Source: Bacteroidaceae bacterium (lineage in GTDB: Bacteria > Bacteroidota > Bacteroidia > Bacteroidales > Bacteroidaceae). From it: 64,000 nt of DNA. Positions within the stretch are counted from its first letter, which is position 1, and each line of letters opens with the position of its first letter. Location: contig JAFZFO010000023.1 in NCBI GenBank assembly GCA_017555845.1, forward strand, positions 1-64,000, in the 5' to 3' direction. The notes below the pieces were generated by a model. It worked only from the letters and a program-made list of their open reading frames with translations. It was not told the DNA's origin and made no database searches. The position numbers were made by a program, and so were the translations under genes. Positions 52,816 through 61,300 of the stretch are shown here, piece by piece.

Positions 52816-53809
52816 TAGTTCTGTAAAAAAATGCCTCTATTGCTATAAGACGATGGACAATGAGAGTGAGGGACGTTACCACTCTAAATGTGCCAAGAAA
52901 CTATTTGGGACAACCAAACTTCCAATCCTGCCATATACACGTGATAATATAGAAGAACTTGCACTGCATATTCTGCAAAGCAGTATATCCATAACCGGTG
53001 TTCAGCCAAAACTTTCATTGGATATAAACAGAGGTGGCAAGAACGAGCCTGCAAAATTGACTATTGTGGGGCTGTGGGGAAATTTCATATTGAAACCACA
53101 AAGCTCAAAATACCATTTTATGCCCGAACTGGAGGACTTGACAATGAAACTTGCCGAGGTTGCAGGAATTGCCACAGCACCTCACGGTCTTATAGCTATG
53201 CAGGACGGAGAACTTGCATATATAACCCGCAGAATGGACAGGGGAACGAAAGGGGAAAAATATTCAATGCTCGATATGTGTCAGCTCACCAACCGATTGA
53301 CCGAACATAAATATCGTGGTGCATATATCCAACTTGCCGAAACTATAAAGCGTTACTCTGTTGCCTCAATGCTCGATGTACAACGTTTTTGGGAGATTGT
53401 GATATTTTCATGGATTACAGGCAACTCTGACATGCATTGCAAGAACTTCTCTCTGTTGAACAAAGATGGAGTAGGGTATCAATTGTCGCCTGCTTATGAT
53501 TTGTTGGCTGTTCTGCTCACAGGTATCAATGACAACGATGAACTTGCAATGCCACTTGTTGGCGAAGGTGAAGAAGATAATACTCCAATAGCAGGGCTTA
53601 ATAGAACAGCGTTTATTGACGCCATGGAGAAATCGGGGATACAAACAAGAATAGCTGAAAAAATAATAGACAAGTTCTTGTTGTATATTGATAAATGGTT
53701 TGCACTCATTGATGACTCTTTTCTCTCGCCGGAACTAAAGTCAAGCTATAAAGAGTTGGTGAAAGAACGAATGGACAGATTAAAGTTGCTTGCAACTTCG
53801 ATAACATGA
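52808..53809 (+). CDS. hipT: HipT-like Ser/Thr kinase toxin
   Basis: This 333-aa HipA-fold kinase lacks the N-subdomain encoded by the upstream gene. A Ser-rich Gly loop SSISITGVQPK (residues 58-68), catalytic Asp208 and Asn213 in GNSDMHCKN, and metal-binding Asp231 in PAYDLL are visible. An unusual N-terminal C-x2-C and later Cys (KCLYCYK ... KCAKK) suggests a small zinc site. HipT phosphorylates tRNA-synthetases such as TrpRS in known cases; the target here is unknown. ATG 52808 is chosen over 52796 because it overlaps the hipS stop by a typical eight bases. Confidence 0.88.
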   Translation: MNDSSVKKCLYCYKTMDNESEGRYHSKCAKKLFGTTKLPILPYTRDNIEELALHILQSSISITGVQPKLSLDINRGGKNEPAKLTIVGLWGNFILKPQSSKYHFMPELEDLTMKLAEVAGIATAPHGLIAMQDGELAYITRRMDRGTKGEKYSMLDMCQLTNRLTEHKYRGAYIQLAETIKRYSVASMLDVQRFWEIVIFSWITGNSDMHCKNFSLLNKDGVGYQLSPAYDLLAVLLTGINDNDELAMPLVGEGEEDNTPIAGLNRTAFIDAMEKSGIQTRIAEKIIDKFLLYIDKWFALIDDSFLSPELKSSYKELVKERMDRLKLLATSIT

Positions 53810-53814
53810 GCTGC

Positions 53815-54004
53815 GATGAACGTTTAACGATTAACGGGCTTTATAAAGGTTATAGGTTAAAGGAAATAGGTTAAAGGTTAATGGTAATAGGTTAAGGGTT
53901 AAAGGTTTCTTTTTCCTTTCATCCTTTGTCCTTTCTCCTTTTCCCTTTGTCCTTTCCCCTTTTCATCCTTTCCCCTTTTCGCCCTTTTGGGCTTTGTTGT
54001 CTTT
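53815..54004. repeat. Heptamer and pyrimidine-rich array after hipT
   Basis: GGTTAAA-type units (53840-53910) followed by CTTTCCC/CTTTTCC runs. No terminator hairpin for hipT is recognised. Confidence 0.8.
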
Positions 54005-54082
54005 GCCAATGCCAACTGATCGCATCCCGCAGGGCACGAATTACAGCCGTGCTACCTGCGACTAACTGCTGTTGGCATCGTC
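54005..54082. repeat. Structured palindromic repeat, copy F
   Basis: Nearly identical to copies D and E; inner stems intact, outer stem GCCAATGCCAAC/GTTGGCATCGTC. It is followed by more pyrimidine-rich DNA and short inverted TTTAACC units (54155-54185). Confidence 0.85.
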
Positions 54083-54271
54083 GAACCCTCGGCTTTGTAA
54101 AAACCTCGGCTTTCCCCTTTCCCCTTTCATCCTTTCTCCTTTCATCCTTTTACCCTTAACCTTTAACCTTTAACCTTTAACCTTTCCTCATCCTTTCATT
54201 GTAGAAAAAATCCCACGTAAATTATTGAAAATTAGTGCTGATATGTTTGTTTTATTTTCAATAATTTTTTG

Positions 54272-54279
54272 TAATTTTG
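54272..54279 (+). promoter_or_regulatory. -7 box of the small-protein/PLC operon
   Basis: TAATTTTG, a perfect match. The leader would be about 400 bases long and contains an inverted-repeat element (54396-54540) and a heptamer array, so the promoter-to-gene distance appears expanded by repeats. Confidence 0.45.
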
Positions 54280-54395
54280 CACGGATTAATAGTTTCGTGC
54301 CGGTAGGGTTTTCGAGCGGTGTTTTGACGATTGTGTAAAACGTTGAAACTCAATGTCTTGGAAATTGCAGCCGCGCCTTGCGAAAAAGAAAGAAA

Positions 54396-54540
54396 ATAAT
54401 ATAGCAGTGACCCGCGACTTGTTTTCTTCGCGAACTTGTCATCCTGACACAAGGAAGGATCTCAAAACCGCGTTAAAGAGAGATGCTTCGCTTTGCTCAG
54501 CATGACAAACAATATTGGGGCAACATCTATATTATTACTA
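54396..54540. repeat. MITE-like element with terminal inverted repeats, copy 1
   Basis: The ends are ATAATATAG and CTATATTAT (inverted). The inside carries a TGTCATCCTGACACAAGG segment and GATGCTTCGCTTTGCTCAGC, a sequence type widespread in bacteria. The length is about 145 bp; it encodes no transposase. Copies 2-4 lie at 57747-58202. Confidence 0.8.
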
Positions 54541-54559
54541 AAAGAAATGAAAAAAAAGT

Positions 54560-54660
54560 GAATAGAAAACCGTTACTCGTTAAACGTTAATCGTTAATCG
54601 TTAATCGTTACTCGTTAACCGTTACTCGTTACTTGTTAATCGTTCACTCGTTACAAAAAG
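54560..54660. repeat. Heptamer array (CGTTAAT/CGTTACT type)
   Basis: About 13 units of CGTTAAT, CGTTACT and CGTTAAC directly upstream of the small gene; no additional promoter seen. Confidence 0.75.
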
Positions 54661-54679
54661 AAGAAAAACAATTGAATAT

Positions 54680-54889
54680 ATGAAAACAGAAAGAGAAAAC
54701 TATCTCAAGCCACAGACCATCATGGAACAGGTGGCAATGGAGCAGGGTATTTGTTCTGCTTCAATTTTTGAACCTAACAGCGAAAGGGCTACGATAGAAT
54801 CGGCGCCTCAAAGCTATGTTGGTTTTGATAATGTTAATGATGAATCAAAAAAGACGGCAGGTGGTAACTTCGTTGTTGAATGGGACTAA
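54680..54889 (+). CDS. Small protein of the 'YxxP ... EQG ... W' type
   Basis: The 69-aa product (MKTERENYLKPQTIMEQVAM, then EQGICSASIFEPNSERATIE, and a tail GGNFVVEWD) has no signal peptide. Its architecture (Tyr-x-x-Pro near the start, a short hydrophobic stretch, acidic middle, Trp at the end) resembles small proteins that often precede exported lipoproteins in Prevotella and Bacteroides. It ends 7-13 bases before the lipoprotein start, indicating an operon. A second, similar small gene lies at 62780. The function is unknown. Confidence 0.6.
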   Translation: MKTERENYLKPQTIMEQVAMEQGICSASIFEPNSERATIESAPQSYVGFDNVNDESKKTAGGNFVVEWD

Positions 54890-54902
54890 AACTAAGATGA
54901 CT

Positions 54903-57596
54903 ATGAAAAAATATATCAAATTGTATGCTCTTTTGGTGGCTGCGTTGTTTGTGGCTGCTTGTGACGATGATTTTGAGCAGGGCTATGAGCCGGTAAAAAT
55001 TGTTTCGGGTGAGGATATCCCATTTGGCGTTGCTGCCCGTGTAAGTAATGGTGGCAAAACAACACGTACAGTCTATGGCGCAGTTGTAGATGATATTATT
55101 GAGGTCAATTGGGTTATAGGAGACAAGTTGACTATCTCTTCGCCCCAGGCTGGTGGAGCTAAGGACGGAAAGGCTACATATGAGGTTGCCGATGTTGCGA
55201 TGAATATGATTCAGGGTGCTAACAGCAAGGCTACAACATTGGAAAAAATCGGTGATGCCGGTTTGCAGTGGACCGATGCGGAGGAATATACATTCTATGC
55301 AATGTATCCATCTATAGAGTCGTTTAGTGAAAATGAACGTGCGAATGTAGATATCCATCCGGATGGAGATGATGAATACGCTTATCCACACATGACAGGA
55401 TGGTTGCCTGTGACTCAGACTCCTGCCGGTGAGATAAAAGCCGATGCCAATGGTGTATATACTATTGCACCCGATATGCGTTATGCATTCATGACAGCCA
55501 AGACAACTTATAACACAAAAAACGAATTTGGCGAAGCTAACGAAAATCCGGTATATCTTGAGTTTAACTCCCTCACCACTGCAGTCCAGTTTGAGTTGAC
55601 TGCTGCCGATTTGTTGGTGAATGGCACTTATTCTACTAACATAGAGATCCAATCAGTGACTTTGTCTTCAAAAAGCGGTAGCCAGATATGTGGTGGTTTC
55701 GTATATAATTATAATAACGGAACAATTAAGCCTGATGAAGCAGCCAATTCAAATCTTGACCTCAGTTCTATTACCATGGACTTGGTGTCAAAGAATATTA
55801 GTCTGACAACATCAGAAAATGGTACTTATACAGAAGAGGGTACAGTTAATACCAATTATAAAAAATATGATGGTAAAGGCAAACTGAATCTTACATTCTT
55901 CCTTTTGCCAACATACTCACAGGAGGAGGATGAGAGCGACTTGCAGTTGAAGGTCATTTACAAGGTAGGTGGTATCATGCAGGGTAAGACTGCGACTGTG
56001 AATGCCGAAATTAAACCATCGTGGAAACATTATTTTGGTGGTTTGAAACTCCCCGCGATTAAATTGGGCAAGGGCGAAGAGGCGTCGGCATCGAACTGGT
56101 TCTCATTGCTGAATGACAAAATCTATATCTCACAGCTTTCATTTGCCGTAGCTGGAAACGCCTTTAGTAATAACAGTGCCGCTGCATATAAAGAGCAGGT
56201 TCATGACTATGAGACTCTTTGGGATATGGGTGTGCGTGGCTTTGAAATCTGTACCTATAATATTGATAATAATTCAAGCTCTTCTATCGGAACAGGTCCT
56301 ATTGTTTCTGGTGGAGAAGCGGTTAGTGGCTATACGGTAAGTAGCGTGTTTGAAAACCTATATAGTAAACTTGGCGATGAGACTCTGGTGCTTATCTTTA
56401 CCGCAAGACATACTAGTGGTTATGGTACTTTTAACCCCAAGGTATTTGTGGACCAGATAACAAATTACCTCAATGCATTCCTTGTAAAAGTGAATGGTGA
56501 TAAAACTGATGAAACCCAATGGACAAAAAAACGTGAAGACCTGTTTGTGAGGTTGGGCTCAAAGTCGTGCGTGGGTGATTTGAAAGGTAAAATCGCAATC
56601 ATAGTGCGTCCCGGTGATAACGACTATGTAAAAGCGCTCAATGTAGACGCGGCTGAAGTTTCAGAAGATTGGGTTAATTACATTACTGTGATTGATGACT
56701 GGGGTACTGGCGAGGACCAGTGGGGCGACCGTTATGGTAATTACTATGATGCTGAAAATTATAGTGCTGCAGGAGGCAAGAGCGTATTCGAAAACCAATA
56801 CCTTCTTTATAAGGCTGGTACAAGAAGGGCATTATGGGGTAGCTGGTCATATTCAGAAGGTGGCGCTTTCCCAGAAGGAGTTGAAGCCAAGGATAAGAAT
56901 TATGGTAGGAAGGTAAACAATGACGAAAGCGACATTGCTTATGTACAATGTTGGGAGCGTGTAGTGCAAGCTGACGATAATGAATATCGTCAAGCGCATT
57001 ACGACGAAGGTGGTATTACCAGCGGTTCAAGCCTAGAAATTAAATGGTTTGAATCATATAGTGAGAAAAAAAAGATGGCTGAATATATCCTTGGAGAGAC
57101 AATGAAGAAAAAAGGTGAGGCGCATTCTCCTCTGTACATCAATAGCCTGTGTGGATTCTTTATCAGCGGTAGTATAAAAATGTCATATCAGCCTCTTTTG
57201 AGTGGTAGTGCGAATTTTGGCGGAAAAACGATCAAAATAGATAAGAGCGGTACCGGCGGTGACTTCAAGAGTTGTGCGGCGAACCTCAACTATTGGATGT
57301 ATAACAAGTTGAAAGACAATACTGTTCAAGGTCCTTATGGTATCATTATGCTCGATTATATTGGTGCTACAGAGAGTGACTTCACTGGTATTGCTGTTTC
57401 GAAAGAGGATGGCTTGACAGCTGCAGCTGCAGCCGAGGCTTCTATAAACTTGCCGGCACTGATTATGATGAACAACTTCAAGTTCCCGTTGGCGATGGAT
57501 CCTGATTATGGTAATGATAATACAATGGAAAAGGTTGAGCTTTCGCAACAACCTCTTGATCAGGGAAAAGACTTTTTGCGTTGGATAGAGGAATAA
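54903..57596 (+). CDS. Lipoprotein with fimbrillin-like N-domain and PI-PLC-like domain
   Basis: This 897-aa lipoprotein has a lipobox FVAAC (Cys20). The N-terminal half resembles fimbrillin/Mfa-like beta domains (RTVYG ... WVIGDKLTISSP). From about residue 390 a PI-PLC-type barrel is suggested by SLLNDKIYISQLSF, WDMGVRGFEICTYNI and PYGIIMLDYIG. The usual catalytic GTHD sequence is replaced by AVAGNAFS, so catalysis may be lost. It is probably surface-exposed. An ATG two codons upstream (54897) is an alternative start. The small gene just upstream is likely its operon partner. The fold assignment is tentative. Confidence 0.65.
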   Translation: MKKYIKLYALLVAALFVAACDDDFEQGYEPVKIVSGEDIPFGVAARVSNGGKTTRTVYGAVVDDIIEVNWVIGDKLTISSPQAGGAKDGKATYEVADVAMNMIQGANSKATTLEKIGDAGLQWTDAEEYTFYAMYPSIESFSENERANVDIHPDGDDEYAYPHMTGWLPVTQTPAGEIKADANGVYTIAPDMRYAFMTAKTTYNTKNEFGEANENPVYLEFNSLTTAVQFELTAADLLVNGTYSTNIEIQSVTLSSKSGSQICGGFVYNYNNGTIKPDEAANSNLDLSSITMDLVSKNISLTTSENGTYTEEGTVNTNYKKYDGKGKLNLTFFLLPTYSQEEDESDLQLKVIYKVGGIMQGKTATVNAEIKPSWKHYFGGLKLPAIKLGKGEEASASNWFSLLNDKIYISQLSFAVAGNAFSNNSAAAYKEQVHDYETLWDMGVRGFEICTYNIDNNSSSSIGTGPIVSGGEAVSGYTVSSVFENLYSKLGDETLVLIFTARHTSGYGTFNPKVFVDQITNYLNAFLVKVNGDKTDETQWTKKREDLFVRLGSKSCVGDLKGKIAIIVRPGDNDYVKALNVDAAEVSEDWVNYITVIDDWGTGEDQWGDRYGNYYDAENYSAAGGKSVFENQYLLYKAGTRRALWGSWSYSEGGAFPEGVEAKDKNYGRKVNNDESDIAYVQCWERVVQADDNEYRQAHYDEGGITSGSSLEIKWFESYSEKKKMAEYILGETMKKKGEAHSPLYINSLCGFFISGSIKMSYQPLLSGSANFGGKTIKIDKSGTGGDFKSCAANLNYWMYNKLKDNTVQGPYGIIMLDYIGATESDFTGIAVSKEDGLTAAAAAEASINLPALIMMNNFKFPLAMDPDYGNDNTMEKVELSQQPLDQGKDFLRWIEE

Positions 57597-57611
57597 TTGA
57601 TTATTAATGAG

Positions 57612-57660
57612 TCACATGGCGGGTGGGGTTTTTTTGACCCCGCCTGCCTATACGTTTTAT
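57612..57660 (+). terminator. Likely terminator of the PLC-like gene
   Basis: GGCGGGTGGGGT (57618-57629) and ACCCCGCCTGCC (57637-57648) can pair with a T-rich loop and one or two wobble pairs. It starts 22 bases after the stop. Confidence 0.6.
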
Positions 57661-57746
57661 AAGAGAAGCACTGTGCGATGGCCTGTACGTTGGGGCCATT
57701 AATAAGGTACGTGACTATAGAAAAACTATACAATAAAGAATAAGGA

Positions 57747-58202
57747 AATAATATAGCAGTTGACCCGTGACTTGTTTCCTTCGCGAACCTGTCATCCTGA
57801 CACAAGGAAGGATCTCAAAACCGCGTTAAAGAGAGATGCTTCGCTTTGCTCAGCATGACAAACAACATTGGGGCAACATCTATATTATTGCTAAAATTAA
57901 GGTTATAATATAGCAGTTGACACACGACTTGTTTTCTTCGCGAACTTGTCATCCTGACACAAGGAAGGATCTCATGACCACGCAGAACAGAGATGCTTCG
58001 CTTTGCTCAGCATGACAAACAACATTGGGGCAACATCTATATTATTGCTAAAATTAAGGTTATAATATAGCAGTTGACCCGTGACTTGTTTTCTTCGCGA
58101 ACCTGTCATCCTGACACAAGGAAGGATCTAAAACCGCGTTAAAGAGAGATGCTTCGCTTTGCTCAGCATGACAAACAACATTGGGGCAACATCTATATTA
58201 TT
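57747..58202. repeat. Three tandem MITE-like elements (copies 2-4)
   Basis: Copies at 57747-57889, 57905-58046 and 58062-58202 recur at a 157-158 bp period with a nearly constant 15-bp spacer (GCTAAAATTAAGGTT). Each has ATAATATAG...CTATATTAT termini and the same interior as copy 1. No ORF of their own. Confidence 0.85.
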
Positions 58203-58337
58203 GCTAAGAATAAAGTACTAAAGAGACTATAAAATACTTTTACTATCGATTTTGTGAGTGTTAATGGGCTTCCGGTATTAAGGAAATGGTGTATATGATG
58301 AGCCGGTTGTCCAGTAGTAATCAAAAAATCTTTTATT

Positions 58338-61300
58338 ATGAGAAGAAACTTAAAACATTGTGTCATGACAGCGCTTATGCTGTTGATGGGCTACTGTCAG
58401 GCACAGGCTCAGGCGGTGGTGTTCCCGCAGTCTCAGCAGCCGGGAAATGCTGTTGTCACCCAATCGGGTAATGACTATGTTCTTGGCAATGACCTATTTG
58501 AAGCAAAATTTACCAAAGAGAACGGCGTCTTGCTCTTTGCCGGGAGCGAAGGCTTGCATCTTGTTGGTGGCACTGAACTTTTTACAGTGACACTTGGCTC
58601 GGGCAGCGTGGTGTCATCTTCGGATATGACACTTGGTGATGTCCGTGTGGAGAGCCTTGTAGGCAATAGCGTCGCAGTTAAAGGCTCGGAGCGCTTTGAC
58701 GGTAAGCAGATTGTGGCAAAGTACAGCTACGGCAATCTTTCTTTCGAGTGGCGTGCTGTACTTCGCGACGGTAGCCATTATCTCCGTACCGAACTTGATA
58801 TTACAGCAAGCAGTGACCAGGCGATGACCAACATTGTGCCAATGATATACAATGTGAACACAAGCACAGGTGGTACCCCCGCAGTAGTGGGAAATACTCG
58901 TGGTGCTGTGCTTGCCAGCGACAAGCTTTTTGCCGGCCTTGAGACTCCAATGGGTAATAACACCGTTGGAGAAGTTGGCGCTTCAGGGGCAACAACCCTG
59001 TTTACTGATTCCTGGAGCGATAAGTTCAGTGGCTTTACACAGAATCCTACACTCCCTGACGGTATAACAGCCCTTAACATATCGGGAACAAAGTACTTGA
59101 AGAGTAAGAGTAACCAAGCCATGACTTCGGGAATGTACTCTGTCTCTTTTGACTACACCTCGGGAGACCACAGACTTGACATTGTGGGTGTTGATGTTGT
59201 AGATGCAGCGGGCAATGTAGTGGCAAGTGACTATCATCATGGTTACAGTGGCGGTAACAAGGTCAATAATGTATATTCCTTTGCCTTGCAGGCCGACGGT
59301 ACATATACCGTGCGCTATTTCGTTGTTGATTATGAGAATGTAGGTAAAAATTCGTTCAAGAGTGCAGGAAATATTACCTGCAGCCGCACAGGAAATCTTG
59401 TCGAGTCTGGTGCCAATGTGCCAATCCGTGGTCTCTGGAGCCGTAAAACAACACTGAAAGCGGGAACCACCTGGAATGTAAGTGCCGTTGTAGGTCTCAT
59501 GGCTCCCGGTCAGGGACGTCGCTCGTTCCTTGCCTACAGCGAGCGTGAGCGTGCTGTGCCCTGGCGTCCTTTCCCTCTCTATAACTCTTGGTATGAGCTC
59601 AATATAAACCGTAAGGACAATAGCAACCCTTATGATAATATGCAGACATCGCAGGCGAATGATGTCCTTGCCCAGTGGAAGAGCAAGCTGTTTGATGCTC
59701 AGGGAGTCGGTATCAAATCATTCGTTTGGGATGATGGTTGGGATCAATACGGAACATGGGAATGCCACAAGAACTTCGACTTTACCCAGCCTTCGGCAAC
59801 AGCAAAGGCAATGGGTGCCGGCACCGGTGTGTGGCTCTCTCCTGTAGGCGGTTATGGTGACTCTGGCGATGCACGTCGCGAGTACTGGACCAACAAGGGA
59901 CAGGTTATGGAGCTCAGTAATCCTGAATATTACCAAGTATTCAAGAATGCTGCTACTAATTTCATCAATAATTACAATGTCAACTTCTTCAAGTTCGACG
60001 GTATCAGCGCCCAGGCGGTAGCTGTTGGTCCCGACACTGACGCAACCGGTGAGGAGGATGCCGAGGGTATCATCAGCATGGAGCGCGATATTCGTACTCT
60101 GAAGGAGGATATATTCCTGAACACCACCGTAGGTACATGGGCATCACCATTCTGGTATCGTTTTACTGATGCTACTTGGCGTCAGGCGGATGACTATGGC
60201 GAATTGGGTAAAAACAGCAGCGACCGCGAGAATTGGGTTACATACCGTGACCAGCTTGTATACCAGCATTATGTGCAGAACTCTCCTCTGTGTCCAATCA
60301 ATACATTGATGACCCACGGATTCATCCTGGCCGACTACTATACCAGAGAATGGAGTTGGAGTAGTTTCGGTTATGTAAATAATTATGTGGCATCAGAGGA
60401 CTGGAGCTATGCTGCTGCTCTCCGCGAACTGCGCTGTGCCTTTGCATGTGGCTCGGGAATGGTTGAGCTATACTGCGACTACAATCTTATGAACAGCACC
60501 AATAACGGTGCATTGTGGGCCGATCTTGCCGAGTGTATCGAATGGCAAGAGAAGAATGCCGACGTGCTCCCCGACATTCACTGGGTTGGTGGCGCTCCTT
60601 ATGACGGTAGTAAACACAATATATATGGTTGGGCATCATGGAATGGCAAGAAAGTGACACTCGCACTGCGTAATGGTGGTACATCAGACATGACATACAA
60701 TACTACATTGCGTGAGGTGTTCGAGATTCCTGCTTACATACAGGGTGTAAAGATTACGTTGACAAAAGCTTTTACACACTCGCAGAACGACCTGAGCGGA
60801 CTCTCTACGGGCACAGCCATTGACATTGACCAGCAGTTGACTCTCTCGCTTCCTGCTTCTACCGTGTTTGTTTTCGACGGTGTGCAGACTCCTGAGAGTT
60901 CGTTTGAGCATGTTCCTGTTGTACCACAGGTGGTTGCCAACCCTGAGTTCAGCACTCCTGCCGGCGCTGTTGAGATGGGTACTACGGTTACAATATCTTG
61001 TGCTACAGAGGGTGCTGCAATATACTACAGTCTCGACGGTGGTGAGCCTGCAACGCTTTACAATGGTGCCGGTATTGTTGTTGACAGTGACATGACAATC
61101 AAGGCATACGCAGCGAAAGAGGGTTGCACCAAGAGTCAGACAGTTGAGGCACATTATACTATACGCCAGGTTGTTGCTGACCCTGTGTTCAGCATTGCTG
61201 CCGGCGCTGTTGAGATGGGTACCAAGGTTACAATATCTTGTGCCACAGAGGGTGCTGCAATATACTACAGTCTCGACGGTGGAGAGCCTAAAACACTTTA

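Noticed and set aside
57747..58202. Possible CRISPR array
   Set aside because: The period is about 157 bp with nearly constant spacers and no cas genes; the units have terminal inverted repeats, so they are MITE-like elements.
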